The notes: a model not told the origin generated them from the letters alone. DNA of 64,000 bases from Enterococcus saigonensis (GCF_011397115.1 NZ_AP022822.1:186001-250000), one strand, 5' to 3'. Counted from the stretch's first letter, positions 52,058-61,778 are shown. Numbers and translations are program-made.

Positions 52058-53965
52058 ATGAAAGAAAAGCAAAAAGCGCTAATTCATTATCTGGTTTGTG
52101 CTGACCGTGCAGTCTCTTCAACTGTCTTGGCGAAAGCTCTAAATATTTCTCCTCGCACCGTAAAAAACTATGTTAAAGAAATTAATACATTGCAGTCAGC
52201 TACAATCAGTGCCTCCAACCATGGCTATAGCATTAATCAAAAAGCGGCGCACCAATTATTAGCGCAAGAAAAAGATCAAGAGGAAGTCCCCGATACATTT
52301 GAAAAACGTGTTTTTTATTACATAACCGCACTGTTAATTCACCATCAAACTTTGAATATTTTTGATTTAGAAGAAGATTTATTTATTAGCGCGTCCACCA
52401 TACGGGCAGATATTCGTAAAATGAATAAAAACTTTGGAAGTAAAAAGTTACGTTTTACAGTTCGAAATGATTATTTAGAAGTTGTGGGGGAGGAAAAAGA
52501 AAAGCGAAAGTTAGTATCATTGTTAATTTTTGCTGAAATGCCTGATAAATACTTAGATTTAACCCGGTTAAAGAAGCACTTTCCTCCAGCAGATGTGGGA
52601 ATAATTACCACGATTATTCAAGAAGTTACCCACGAGACAAAATATTGTTTCAACGATTTTTCATTCGCCAATTTGGTTTTGCATTTGTTGATATTGGTGG
52701 AGTCTATTCGAAATGGTCATACGCTGACTTCACGGGCGATGTCACATACTTGGCTACCACAAGACAAAGCCAAATTAGTAAATGAAATGATTGCCAAATT
52801 AGAAGCTGCCTTTTCAATTGAATTAAATGATTCCGAGCGAGAAGAACTTCACGTTTTGTTTCAAGTGAATACGAATTATTTACCCAGTAGTGATTTTGAA
52901 GAGATTAAAGGGATTGTTGGTACAGACTTAGTGCATCAATTAGAAGGAATTTTAGCAGAAGTCTATCAAACATTTGGGGTGAAATTGAATCAAAGTTCTT
53001 TTGTAATTCCCTTTGCACTCCATCTAAGTGGACTAGTCTCACGGGCCAAAGAAGCTGCTTATATTCAAAATCCAATGTTAGATAGTGTCAAACAAGATTT
53101 TCTTATTGTGTATATGATTGCTGTTTTTATCAGTTTGCGGCTAGGCGAATTAAATGATCTGCATATAACAGAAGATGAAACAGCCTATATTGCTTTACAT
53201 GTGGGATCTGAGTTGGAAGACCAGCATCAAAATAGTCATAAAATCCCCACTGTTTTAGTAGCACCTAAGTATATGGGGTTAAACGAAAAATTATACACGC
53301 AATTAAATCATAACTTTGAACAAGAATTGAATATTTTAGCTGTTTGTCAAGATTTGACAGAAATAAAAGCATATCAATTTGATTTGTTGCTAACCACTTT
53401 AGCAGCGCCTTTGCATGAAGACTATGATGTGATTAAGTTAGCGCCTATTTTAAATAGTCAACAGCGAAGTTATTTGGGGACAGAAATTGCAAATGTGCGT
53501 TTAAGACGTAAGCGCAAGATTTTATTACAAAATTTTTCTACTTTTTTTGATGAACGTTTCTTTTTTTACGAACCAGAAGCAACAAATGCTACAGAAATCT
53601 TGCATTTAGTCTGTCAAAAATTAATAAGCGAAGAAATAGTCCCCACTACCTTTTTAGAACATGTTAAAGCAAGAGAAGCTGCTGCTGATACTGCTTATGA
53701 TCAAATTGCGATTCCCCATTCGATTTATTCAGAAGCAGTCACAACAAAGATTGCGTTGGTTATTTCCAAAAGGGGGATTTTATGGGGTGGAAAAAAAATT
53801 CATTGCATGCTGCTACCGGCTATTAGTCGTTTAGATCGAAATCGTTTTTTAGATATTTATGAAGCACTGATTTCTTTATTTGACGAAGAAGATGCATTCG
53901 TAGAGTTGATGAAGATCACTAATTTTTCTGCATTGAAGCAGTTATTGTCTGAAAAATTTGATTAA
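52058..53965 (+). CDS. PRD-containing transcriptional activator, LicR/CelR type
   Basis: A 635-residue regulator. N-terminal HTH (SSTVLAKALNISPRTVKNYVKEIN), a second Mga-like HTH (FISASTIRADIRKMNKNFG), two PRD domains (about 165-390), a GatB-like EIIB segment and a C-terminal EIIA-like domain with DQIAIPHSIYSEAV. PTS phosphorylation of PRD and EIIA-like histidines should set its activity. It is divergent from the cellobiose PTS operon and faces the palindrome at 51966, so it probably activates that operon. The start follows GAAGGAG. Confidence 0.88.
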   Translation: MKEKQKALIHYLVCADRAVSSTVLAKALNISPRTVKNYVKEINTLQSATISASNHGYSINQKAAHQLLAQEKDQEEVPDTFEKRVFYYITALLIHHQTLNIFDLEEDLFISASTIRADIRKMNKNFGSKKLRFTVRNDYLEVVGEEKEKRKLVSLLIFAEMPDKYLDLTRLKKHFPPADVGIITTIIQEVTHETKYCFNDFSFANLVLHLLILVESIRNGHTLTSRAMSHTWLPQDKAKLVNEMIAKLEAAFSIELNDSEREELHVLFQVNTNYLPSSDFEEIKGIVGTDLVHQLEGILAEVYQTFGVKLNQSSFVIPFALHLSGLVSRAKEAAYIQNPMLDSVKQDFLIVYMIAVFISLRLGELNDLHITEDETAYIALHVGSELEDQHQNSHKIPTVLVAPKYMGLNEKLYTQLNHNFEQELNILAVCQDLTEIKAYQFDLLLTTLAAPLHEDYDVIKLAPILNSQQRSYLGTEIANVRLRRKRKILLQNFSTFFDERFFFYEPEATNATEILHLVCQKLISEEIVPTTFLEHVKAREAAADTAYDQIAIPHSIYSEAVTTKIALVISKRGILWGGKKIHCMLLPAISRLDRNRFLDIYEALISLFDEEDAFVELMKITNFSALKQLLSEKFD

Positions 53966-54022
53966 AGACAGAAGTAACTTGCTTTTATAACATCTTATAT
54001 CGTTTTATTAATATTCGCTAAA

Positions 54023-54058
54023 AAATGGTGGGAGTTAGTTAAATTCTCACCATTTTTT
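54023..54058 (+). terminator. Terminator of the LicR-type gene
   Basis: ATGGTGGGAG pairs (with a bulge) with CTCACCAT, followed by six Ts. Confidence 0.8.
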
Positions 54059-54131
54059 GTGCTACAGTATGGCTAAAACTGGAAACGTTTTTAATAGTTC
54101 AATCAGTAAATAATTGTAAGTGGGGATAACG

Positions 54132-56900
54132 ATGAAAGAAGAATTATTGACATATTTGGAAAACCAAACGGCTTTTATTGATCTTCGCCATTTAAGTGAA
54201 GTTTTTACGGCGCAAAAACTAGCAGAGATTTTTGCAGTGAAGCGCAACACCATTAGCCATTACCTCAATCAGTTGAACGAAGCCGGACTATTGGTGAAAA
54301 TCAATTCCCGTCCGGTTTATTATTTCCATAAAGAGGCGTTTGAAAAAGATTTTTTCTTATTGCGAGATAACTTTTACCAAAGTAGTGAGGAAATTTTAAA
54401 AGAGCAACCTTTATTTGAACAGCAAAAAGATTTGTTTTCGTTACTAATCGGCCATGATAAGAGTTTGAGTCGTGCAGTGGAACAAATCAAAACAGCACTT
54501 TATTATCCAGATAACGGCTTACCGACATTAATTACTGGCGAAAGTGGGACGGGGAAGAGTTTTTTAGTCCGCTTGATTCATAAGTATTGTTTGGAAAATG
54601 AATTGATTAAAGAAGATGCACCGCTTATTACTTTAAATTGCGCGCAATATGCTAATAATCCAGAGCTATTAACTAGTAATCTTTTTGGGCATGTAAAAGG
54701 AGCATATACAGGGGCTGATAGTGATAAAATCGGGGCGTTTGAAGCCGCAGACGGCGGTATTTTATTTTTAGATGAAGTCCATCGGTTAAATGCAGAAGGA
54801 CAAGAAAAGTTATTCACTTATTTGGATCAGGGAATTATTTATCCTATGGGAGCCACAAATCAACCAATTAAGGTCAAAACACGTCTGTTTTTTGCTACTA
54901 CCGAAGATTTGGAGAGTAGCTTTTTAACGACGTTTATGCGACGGATTCCCATTCAAGTAACCTTGCCTGCAATTAATGCACGCAGTCGAAATGAACGCTT
55001 GGAGTTAGTTTATTCCTTTTTATTAAGTGAAGTGCGTAAAATTAAGCGACCGCTGAATGTGAGTGGTCAAGTTTTAACTTTATTAACGAACAGTGGGTTC
55101 AAAGGCAATATTGGTGAGTTGAAAAATATAGTAAAAGTTACTGTTGCCAAAGCTTTTGCCGAACAAAAAAATGCCGCAAAAATTAATGTATCAATTTATC
55201 AACTGCCAGAAAAATTATTAGTACCAGCTACAGGAAATTTACAAAGTGTGCTCCAAAAGGATACTGTGATGACGGAAAATACAACCATTCCTCAATTGTT
55301 AGAAAAAAATCATCCACAACAACAAAGAGTAATTACGACTTTTGAGCACATTATTACGGAATTTTCAAAACAGCAACAACTTGCAATGTGTGAAGAACAA
55401 TTAAAACAAGAAGTGGAAAATCTGTTTGATTTCCTCCTCTTTGAAACAGATCGCCAACAAAAGCAAGAGCTGCTGATTTACTTAACCCAATATATTCGAG
55501 ATACGTTTAAGCAAATGGAAAGTGCTTATCAAATCAAATTTAACGGTAACGCGGTTTATGCCATCAGTTATTATCTATTTCAACGAGGAGCGGGAAAATG
55601 GTACCCAGAAGATGCGAATGTTTTGGGCTTAATCAAGGAATTAGAAGGACAAATCGCGCGTGAATATGCAGCAAGTTATCAATATGTCAAACGTTTATTA
55701 GAATTATGTCAGCCAAAATTAGACTTGGAAATCTCGGAGATGGACTGTATTTTACTGACAATTTATTTGAATCGTGCAGATTGGCAAAAAGAGTTGGGAA
55801 TTCCCCGGGGGATTATTGTAGCTCATGGTTATGCAACAGCTAGTAGTATTGCCAATGTAGCGAATCGTTTTTTAGGTAAGGACATTTTTGCTTCTTTTGA
55901 TATGCCACTGGATGTTACGCCTCAACAAATAGCAGAAGAAATTTTAGATTATAGTGAAAATCAAGATGTTTCCAATGGTTTAGTTATTTTAGTTGATATG
56001 GGATCGTTAAAAGAGATTTATCAATTCTTTCCAAAACAACTTACTGCACCAGTGGTTATTATGAATAATGTAACGACACCGTTAGCTATAGCAATCGGGG
56101 AGAATTTACAAAAATCGCTTCCGTTACAAGAAATGATTGAAACCGCGGCTAAACAAACCCAGCTTGACTGGGAAATTATTTATCCTGCGGAAAATAAAAT
56201 GAAAGCTTTAATTACAACTTGTCTTACTGGGATTGGAACGGCAACACATATCAGCCAATTATTAGAAAAAAGTTTGCCAACTTCCGTGGAATTAAAAATT
56301 TTTCCTTATGAATATGAGGTCTTAAAAGAGCATAAACAAAATGAGACTATTTTTTCCATGTATGATGTGTTGGGGATTATTGGCACAGCGGATCCTGGAA
56401 TTTCAGGAGTACCTTATTTATCTTTAGAAGAATTAATTTCTGGTGATGAAAACCAACTATTGTCCGAATGGTTGAGTACGTATTTGTCTCCTACAGAAAA
56501 TAGGACATTCAACACCAACGTGATTCGTAACTTTTCACTAGAAAAAGTGATTGATTCGGTTACGATATTAGACACAGAAAAAGTAATGGGCGAAATTGAA
56601 GTCTTTATGCGGGAGTTAGAAGCTTATAGCGGGATTGTGATTAGTAACGCGAAAAAACTCGCATTGTATGTACATGTGAGTTGTCTAATTGAACGCTTAA
56701 TTCGTAATATTCCGATAGATTCCTATGCCGATTATGAAAATTTATATCAGTGTCAAAAGCTTGCTTTAAACCAAATCAAAAAAGCTTTTAGTGTCATAGA
56801 AAACGATTACAGTGTCAAGATTCCGGATTCTGAAATTGCTTATATTTATGATATTGTTTACCAAAACATTGAAAATACAGCAATTGATGAAGATTTTTAA
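54132..56900 (+). CDS. LevR/GfrR-type sigma-54-dependent activator
   Basis: A 922-residue regulator. An N-terminal winged helix (LAEIFAVKRNTISHYLNQLNEAGLLVK) precedes an AAA+ sigma-54 activator domain: Walker A GESGTGKS (about residue 136), GAYTGAD in the GAFTGA loop position, and Walker B GGILFLDEVHRL. PRD domains and an EIIA-Man-like domain (IIVAHGYATASSIANVANRFLG) follow. Both PRDs can be phosphorylated by the PTS. GTGGGG fits ATG 54132. A sigma-54 promoter is found right after the gene, in front of the mannose-family PTS genes, confirming the target. The operon content points to GfrR. Confidence 0.92.
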   Translation: MKEELLTYLENQTAFIDLRHLSEVFTAQKLAEIFAVKRNTISHYLNQLNEAGLLVKINSRPVYYFHKEAFEKDFFLLRDNFYQSSEEILKEQPLFEQQKDLFSLLIGHDKSLSRAVEQIKTALYYPDNGLPTLITGESGTGKSFLVRLIHKYCLENELIKEDAPLITLNCAQYANNPELLTSNLFGHVKGAYTGADSDKIGAFEAADGGILFLDEVHRLNAEGQEKLFTYLDQGIIYPMGATNQPIKVKTRLFFATTEDLESSFLTTFMRRIPIQVTLPAINARSRNERLELVYSFLLSEVRKIKRPLNVSGQVLTLLTNSGFKGNIGELKNIVKVTVAKAFAEQKNAAKINVSIYQLPEKLLVPATGNLQSVLQKDTVMTENTTIPQLLEKNHPQQQRVITTFEHIITEFSKQQQLAMCEEQLKQEVENLFDFLLFETDRQQKQELLIYLTQYIRDTFKQMESAYQIKFNGNAVYAISYYLFQRGAGKWYPEDANVLGLIKELEGQIAREYAASYQYVKRLLELCQPKLDLEISEMDCILLTIYLNRADWQKELGIPRGIIVAHGYATASSIANVANRFLGKDIFASFDMPLDVTPQQIAEEILDYSENQDVSNGLVILVDMGSLKEIYQFFPKQLTAPVVIMNNVTTPLAIAIGENLQKSLPLQEMIETAAKQTQLDWEIIYPAENKMKALITTCLTGIGTATHISQLLEKSLPTSVELKIFPYEYEVLKEHKQNETIFSMYDVLGIIGTADPGISGVPYLSLEELISGDENQLLSEWLSTYLSPTENRTFNTNVIRNFSLEKVIDSVTILDTEKVMGEIEVFMRELEAYSGIVISNAKKLALYVHVSCLIERLIRNIPIDSYADYENLYQCQKLALNQIKKAFSVIENDYSVKIPDSEIAYIYDIVYQNIENTAIDEDF

Positions 56901-56901
56901 T

Positions 56902-56946
56902 AAAAGCAAGTTGTGTACCACTAAAGTTGGCACACAACTTGCTTTT
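56902..56946 (+). terminator. Terminator of the activator gene, overlapping a sigma-54 promoter
   Basis: AAAAGCAAGTTGTGT (56902-56916) and its exact complement (56932-56946) form a 15-bp stem followed by TTTTATTTT. The right arm is also the sigma-54 promoter. Confidence 0.8.
56927..56943 (+). promoter_or_regulatory. Sigma-54 (-24/-12) promoter
   Basis: TTGGCACACAACTTGCT fits the RpoN consensus TGGCAC-N5-TTGCW exactly, with GG and GC 10 bp apart. It lies 33 bp before the EIIA gene, and the upstream gene encodes a sigma-54 activator. Confidence 0.92.
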
Positions 56947-56975
56947 ATTTTGGTGTAAGAAATGAGGTGACGAAA

Positions 56976-57395
56976 ATGGAAAGAAAAATGATTTTAGCTT
57001 CCCACGGAAAATTCGCTTCGGGGATTTTGAGCTCGTTGGAATTGATCTGTGGTAAAAATGACAATATTACAACATTGGATTGTTACATAACAGAAGACTT
57101 CGACCTAACCAAGGCTGTGGATGCGCTAATGGAACAAAATGCAGAGGCAGAAGTAGTGGTGGTAACGGATTTATTTGGAGGTAGTGTTAATAACGAATTT
57201 TTACGTTACATCGATCGGCAACATTTTTACTTAGTAGCGGGTATGAATTTACCGTTTCTAATTGAGTTTGCGACGCAATTTATGTTTGCCCCAGATTTAA
57301 AGCAAACAATCGCAACAGTTTTGGATAGTTCAAAAGAAGCCATTCAGTTTTGTAATTTAACGTATAGTACTACTGTGGCAGAAGAAGACTTTTAA
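56976..57395 (+). CDS. gfrA: PTS mannose-family EIIA
   Basis: A 139-residue EIIA-Man domain with active His in ILASHGKFASG (His10). VVTDLFGGSVNNE is the second family motif. GAGGTG fits ATG 56976; a GTG at 56967 overlaps it. First gene of the operon EIIA-EIIB-EIIC-EIID-SIS-SIS. Symbol rests on operon content. Confidence 0.88.
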   Translation: MERKMILASHGKFASGILSSLELICGKNDNITTLDCYITEDFDLTKAVDALMEQNAEAEVVVVTDLFGGSVNNEFLRYIDRQHFYLVAGMNLPFLIEFATQFMFAPDLKQTIATVLDSSKEAIQFCNLTYSTTVAEEDF

Positions 57396-57412
57396 GTAAG
57401 GAGAGAAAAATT

Positions 57413-57883
57413 ATGATTATTTTAACACGTGTTGATCACCGTCTATTGCATGGTCAAGTTGCTTTTTCCTGGACCCAAAGTTTGGGAGCAGATTGTATTT
57501 TAATTGCTAATGATGATGTACCAAATAACGAGGTGCGCAAAACTACAATTAAATTAGCCAAGCCGCAAGGGGTGAAATTAGTAATTAAAAATATTGAAGA
57601 CTCCATTGCGGCATTAAAAAGTGGGGTAACAGATAAATATAAATTATTTATTGTGGTGGAGTCAGTTAAAGATGCATACAAGCTGGCTGAAGCTTATCCG
57701 GAAATTAAAATTATTAACTTGGGTGGAACAAAAGTAAAAGAAGGCACTAGAAGTATTGGCAAAGCAGTCAATGTTTTACCCGAAGAAGAAGAGCTTTTGA
57801 AAAAATTAGTGGCGCAAGGTGTTGAAGTTGAAATTCGCCAAGTACCAAATGATAAAAAGGTAAATGTTACTGAGGTTTTGTAA
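57413..57883 (+). CDS. gfrB: PTS mannose-family EIIB
   Basis: A 156-residue EIIB-Man domain. RVDHRLLHGQVAFSW carries the phosphorylated His (His14). It accepts phosphate from EIIA and passes it to the incoming sugar. Gap of 17 bp after EIIA, with GGAG in it. Confidence 0.88.
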   Translation: MIILTRVDHRLLHGQVAFSWTQSLGADCILIANDDVPNNEVRKTTIKLAKPQGVKLVIKNIEDSIAALKSGVTDKYKLFIVVESVKDAYKLAEAYPEIKIINLGGTKVKEGTRSIGKAVNVLPEEEELLKKLVAQGVEVEIRQVPNDKKVNVTEVL

Positions 57884-57901
57884 AAGAAAGGTAGTGAAGA
57901 A

Positions 57902-58693
57902 ATGATTGTACAAGCAATTTTACTTGGCATCGTCGCTTTTATTGCACAATCAGAATACGCATTGGGAACGTCCCTTTTGTCACGCCCGATTGTGACAGGT
58001 TTATTTACCGGAATTGTATTAGGTGATATAAAAACCGGCGTTATCATGGGAGCAACACTTGAACTAGCATTTATTGGATCATTTTCTGTAGGAGCTTCTA
58101 TTCCACCAGACGTTGTAACTGGCGGTATTTTAGGAACGGCCTTTGCGATTACAGCAGGAGCAGGTACTGAAACAGCATTATTACTTGGTTTGCCTATTGC
58201 TACGTTGACTTTGATTTTGAAGAATATTTACTTGGGACTTTTGATTCCGATTATGAACCACAAAGCAGATGATTTTGCCGCTGAGGGGAATTACAAAGGT
58301 GTAGAACGTATGCATTTATTAGCCGGTTTTGGCTTATCTTTCATGCTAGGATTAATCGTGATAATTTCCTTTATGGTGGGAAGTAAAACAATCGGGAATT
58401 TACTTGCGATGATTCCAGAATTTGTCCAACATGGCTTATCTGTTGCAACAGGTTTAATTCCTGCGCTAGGTTTTGCAATGTTGGCGCGTTTATTAATTAA
58501 TAAGAAAGTGGCACCGTATTTCTTCTTAGGTTTTGCATTAGCGGCTTATTTAGAAATTCCAGTGACCGGAATTGCTATTTTTGGTGCGATTGTTGCCGTT
58601 GTGGTAGTAAATATTATGAATGTTCGCACAAGCCAAGGTTCACAAGTTCAAGCCACTACTGGGGAGGTAGTTGATGATGACGAAGACTTCTAA
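57902..58693 (+). CDS. gfrC: PTS mannose-family EIIC
   Basis: A 263-residue membrane subunit with about seven to eight helices. GIVLGDIKTGVIMGATLELAFIGSFSVGASIPPDVVTGGILGTAFAI is the family core. The ATG follows AGAAAGGTAGTGAAGAA. The C-terminal acidic tail GEVVDDDEDF overlaps the EIID gene by 20 nt, so translation is coupled. Confidence 0.9.
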   Translation: MIVQAILLGIVAFIAQSEYALGTSLLSRPIVTGLFTGIVLGDIKTGVIMGATLELAFIGSFSVGASIPPDVVTGGILGTAFAITAGAGTETALLLGLPIATLTLILKNIYLGLLIPIMNHKADDFAAEGNYKGVERMHLLAGFGLSFMLGLIVIISFMVGSKTIGNLLAMIPEFVQHGLSVATGLIPALGFAMLARLLINKKVAPYFFLGFALAAYLEIPVTGIAIFGAIVAVVVVNIMNVRTSQGSQVQATTGEVVDDDEDF

Positions 58694-59498
58694 TACGGAA
58701 TTAAAAATTACAAAAAAAGATTTAAGCAAAGTATTTTGGCGTTCATTTCAAATGGAATTTTCATGGAATTATGAACGTCAAATGAATATGGCTTATGCCT
58801 ATGCTATGATTCCAATCTTGAAAAAATTGTATCAAACAAAAGAACAAATGGCAGATGCTTTAAAACGCCATTTAGAATTTTTCAATACAACACCACATAT
58901 TGTGACGCTAATCTTAGGAATTAATGCAGCAATGGAAGAAGAAAATGTAAATGATCCAGATTTTGATACTTCTGCAATTGATAGTATTAAAACTTCTTTG
59001 ATGGGGCCTTTAGCAGGAATTGGCGATTCATTTTTCTGGGGAACGCTTCGTTTGATTGCTACAGGAGTTGGAACATCACTCTCTTTACAAGGTAATATTT
59101 TAGGCCCAATCTTGTTTTTGTTAATCTTTAACATCCCACACATTTTATTTCGCTATCTTGCAACGAGTTGGGGATATAAGTTAGGAACGGGCTTTTTGAA
59201 GAAAATCCAAGCAAATGGCATGATGGAAAGCTTAACTTTGGGTGCATCTATTATCGGGTTGATGGTCGTTGGAGGAATGACAGCAACGATGATCGATATC
59301 AATTTACCAATGAAAATCGGTTCTGGAGAAAATGCCGTAACGGTACAAAGTATTTTTGATGATATTGTTCCAAAAATTTTATGTCTTGGGGTATTCGGTG
59401 CAGTCTTTTATTTATTGAAAAAAGAAGTAAAACCATTAACAATTCTTTTAGGTTTAGCTGTAGTGGGGATTCTAGGTTCATTAGTGGGTATTTTCTAG
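58674..59498 (+). CDS. gfrD: PTS mannose-family EIID
   Basis: A 274-residue EIID subunit: KDLSKVFWRSFQMEFSWNYERQMNMAYAYAMIPIL is the standard N-terminus, and the C-terminal part has three to four helices. Ribosome binding site GGGGAGG lies inside EIIC; ATG 58674 or 58677 are both possible. With EIIC it forms the sugar channel. Confidence 0.9.
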   Translation: MMTKTSNTELKITKKDLSKVFWRSFQMEFSWNYERQMNMAYAYAMIPILKKLYQTKEQMADALKRHLEFFNTTPHIVTLILGINAAMEEENVNDPDFDTSAIDSIKTSLMGPLAGIGDSFFWGTLRLIATGVGTSLSLQGNILGPILFLLIFNIPHILFRYLATSWGYKLGTGFLKKIQANGMMESLTLGASIIGLMVVGGMTATMIDINLPMKIGSGENAVTVQSIFDDIVPKILCLGVFGAVFYLLKKEVKPLTILLGLAVVGILGSLVGIF

Positions 59499-59509
59499 GA
59501 GGCTAATTA

Positions 59510-60559
59510 ATGGAAACAATGTTGGATTATATCAACGAAGAAGAAGCAACGTTAAAAAATATCTTAGCAAAATTCACATTAAAAAAAGATGTTAATTTTA
59601 AAAAAATCAATAATCTTTTGATTTTGGCGACAGGATCTTCTTATAATGCCTGCTTAGCCGCCAAAGTCACACTAGAAAAATTTGCTGCCATTTCCGTTAC
59701 GATTGAAGAACCTTACAATTTCAACCATTATGGCCGTATAAGTGATGGAATCGATGCGGTTTTAGCTGTGTCACAAAGTGGTAAAAGTGCGTCTACTATC
59801 GATGCGATTGCAAAGTTAAAAAAAGAAGGATTATTTACATTTGCTTTAACAAGTGACGTTACAAGTCCAATTGCAGAAGCTGTCGATGAAGTTCTTGATC
59901 TTGAAATGGGGATTGAAAAAGTTGGCTTTGTTACAAAAGGCTACGTGACCACTGTCTTACAATTATTCCTACTAGGTTTAACAATTGCTGACAACAAGGG
60001 AGCTCTTTTACCGGAGCAAATCGATTTTTATCGCAGCGAATTAAAAAAAGTTATCAGTGAAATTCCAAATGTGATTGCAAAAACAAATGATTTCTTTGCA
60101 GTCCATGAAGCAAGTTTTAAATTAGGCACGCGTTTTATTGCGATTGGCTATGGACCTAATTGGGGGACAGCAAAAGAATTTGAAACAAAATTTACGGAAA
60201 CGGTGCGCAAACCTTCGCAAGGATTTGAACTAGAAGCTTATATGCATGGTCCTTACTTAGAAGCTAATAGTGAGCATCTCGTATTCTTTATTGAAACAAA
60301 AAGCGTTAATAGGGCTCGTTCACAGGCCTTGAAAACTTACATGGCGCCATATGTTGGCCAAGCATTGACCATCACCACACAGGCTGCTGAAAATGCAACT
60401 GAATTAGGCTTAGAAGTAGAATGTGATGAACTTCTTTCGGCGTTATTACTAGTAATTCCTTTCCAAATCTTAGCGTATAAGATTGCAACTGCTAAAGGAA
60501 TTGATTTGAACCAACGAATTTTTGATGATTTTGATCGCGTATTAAAAAGCAAAGTATAA
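59510..60559 (+). CDS. gfrE: SIS-domain sugar-phosphate deglycase (GfrE-like)
   Basis: A 349-residue double-SIS protein related to the isomerase half of GlmS. Sugar-phosphate contacts are visible in ILATGSSYNACLAAK and VSQSGKSASTIDA; the C-terminal half has FELEAYMHGPYLEA. In Enterococcus faecium and Salmonella a mannose-family PTS is encoded with two such proteins that split glucoselysine-6-phosphate and fructoselysine-6-phosphate to lysine plus sugar phosphate. Which substrate belongs to this copy cannot be decided here. Eleven bp after EIID with GGAGG before the ATG. Confidence 0.78.
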   Translation: METMLDYINEEEATLKNILAKFTLKKDVNFKKINNLLILATGSSYNACLAAKVTLEKFAAISVTIEEPYNFNHYGRISDGIDAVLAVSQSGKSASTIDAIAKLKKEGLFTFALTSDVTSPIAEAVDEVLDLEMGIEKVGFVTKGYVTTVLQLFLLGLTIADNKGALLPEQIDFYRSELKKVISEIPNVIAKTNDFFAVHEASFKLGTRFIAIGYGPNWGTAKEFETKFTETVRKPSQGFELEAYMHGPYLEANSEHLVFFIETKSVNRARSQALKTYMAPYVGQALTITTQAAENATELGLEVECDELLSALLLVIPFQILAYKIATAKGIDLNQRIFDDFDRVLKSKV

Positions 60560-60582
60560 AAGTAAATGATAGAGGTGGAAAA

Positions 60583-61587
60583 ATGTTAAAATTCAACGAA
60601 CAAAAACAAATTGACGACATCCAAGGAGCTTTGGAGTTACGTCCAGAAGTAGAAAAGATTGTGGATAATGTGTGGGAAAAAGGTTTTGATAATCTTTATT
60701 ATTTAGGTATTGGCGGGACGTATGCTTCTGCGATGCAAGCTGTAACATATATTAACGGTAAAAGTAATTTACCAGCTTACGTGCAACATGCAGCAGAATA
60801 CTATACAACTGGCAACAAACGGTTAACAAAAGATTCAGTGGTTGTTTTGTCTTCTGTGACCGGAACGACGCAAGAAGTAGTAAAAGCTGTTGATGAAATT
60901 AAAGAAGTCGGTGCAACACTAATTGGCTTTATCGATACTGAAAATAGTCCATTAGCAAAAAAATGTGATCATGTGATTACGTACCCAGCCCCAGGCACAG
61001 AGCAAATTAAATTCTTTATGGTAGCAGATCGTTTGATGAAAAATAATGGTGAATTTGACGATTATGAAGACTACTACAAAGAATTGGAGGCTCATCTTGC
61101 AAAAGGGTTAGTGGAAGCCGAAAAACAAGCGGATGCTTTTGGTTTAGCATTTGCAGAAAAACACCGGCATGATGCAATGCATTACTTCATCGGTGCAGGT
61201 AATCAATGGGGGGCCGTGTATTCTTATGCAATGTGTTATTGGGAAGAACAAAGCTGGTTGCGTTCAAAATCAATTCACGCTGCCGAATTTTTACATGGTA
61301 CCTTAGAAATCGTAGATGAAACCACACCAGTAACCCTTTTCCTAGGTGAAGATGAACAGCGCCCCTTAGCAGAACGGGTGAAAAATTTATTACCACGTAT
61401 TTGTGGCAATTACACATTTATTGATTCAAAAGATTATGCAGTTGAAGGGATCAGTGAAAAATATCGTGGCCGGGTGTTATCTTTCTTGTTAATGCACTGT
61501 GTTACGCAACGAATTGATGCCCATGTGGAAAAATTAAATTGTCATCCGTTAGAAATTCGTCGTTACTACCGTCAATTTGACTATTAA
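60583..61587 (+). CDS. gfrF: SIS-domain deglycase (FrlB/GfrF-like)
   Basis: A 334-residue double-SIS protein. LGIGGTYASAMQAVTYI and LSSVTGTTQEVVKAVDEI bind the sugar phosphate. IHAAEFLHGTLEIV and the C-terminus CHPLEIRRYYRQFDY align with EFRHGPLEIV and ERRYY of E. coli FrlB, the fructoselysine-6-phosphate deglycase. It is the last gene of the operon, followed by a strong terminator. The start follows AGAGGTGGAAAA. Confidence 0.8.
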   Translation: MLKFNEQKQIDDIQGALELRPEVEKIVDNVWEKGFDNLYYLGIGGTYASAMQAVTYINGKSNLPAYVQHAAEYYTTGNKRLTKDSVVVLSSVTGTTQEVVKAVDEIKEVGATLIGFIDTENSPLAKKCDHVITYPAPGTEQIKFFMVADRLMKNNGEFDDYEDYYKELEAHLAKGLVEAEKQADAFGLAFAEKHRHDAMHYFIGAGNQWGAVYSYAMCYWEEQSWLRSKSIHAAEFLHGTLEIVDETTPVTLFLGEDEQRPLAERVKNLLPRICGNYTFIDSKDYAVEGISEKYRGRVLSFLLMHCVTQRIDAHVEKLNCHPLEIRRYYRQFDY

Positions 61588-61593
61588 AAATAT

Positions 61594-61632
61594 AAAAACC
61601 TCCGCGGCAAAATATTGTCGCGGAGGTTTTTT
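61594..61632 (+). terminator. Terminator of the gfr-type operon
   Basis: AAAAACCTCCGCG pairs with CGCGGAGGTTTTT, followed by Ts. Confidence 0.95.
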
Positions 61633-61662
61633 ACACAGGTGAATAAAATAGGCTTAAATTAC

Positions 61663-61679
61663 TTTTCCACAGTGGATAA
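61663..61679. promoter_or_regulatory. Head-to-head DnaA-box-like pair
   Basis: TTTTCCACA (61663-61671) and, on the other strand, TTATCCACT (61671-61679) each differ by one base from TTATCCACA and share a base. No AT-rich unwinding element or dnaA gene is nearby, so it is not an origin; a regulatory DnaA site is possible. Confidence 0.35.
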
Positions 61680-61778
61680 CTTTTCATCCGGCCCATAACT
61701 TTAGATTTTTTTTAGGACAGTGGGAAAACGAGTAGAGGTTGCGCAGATATTTTTTAAAAAGCAGTGCTAGGACAAGTC

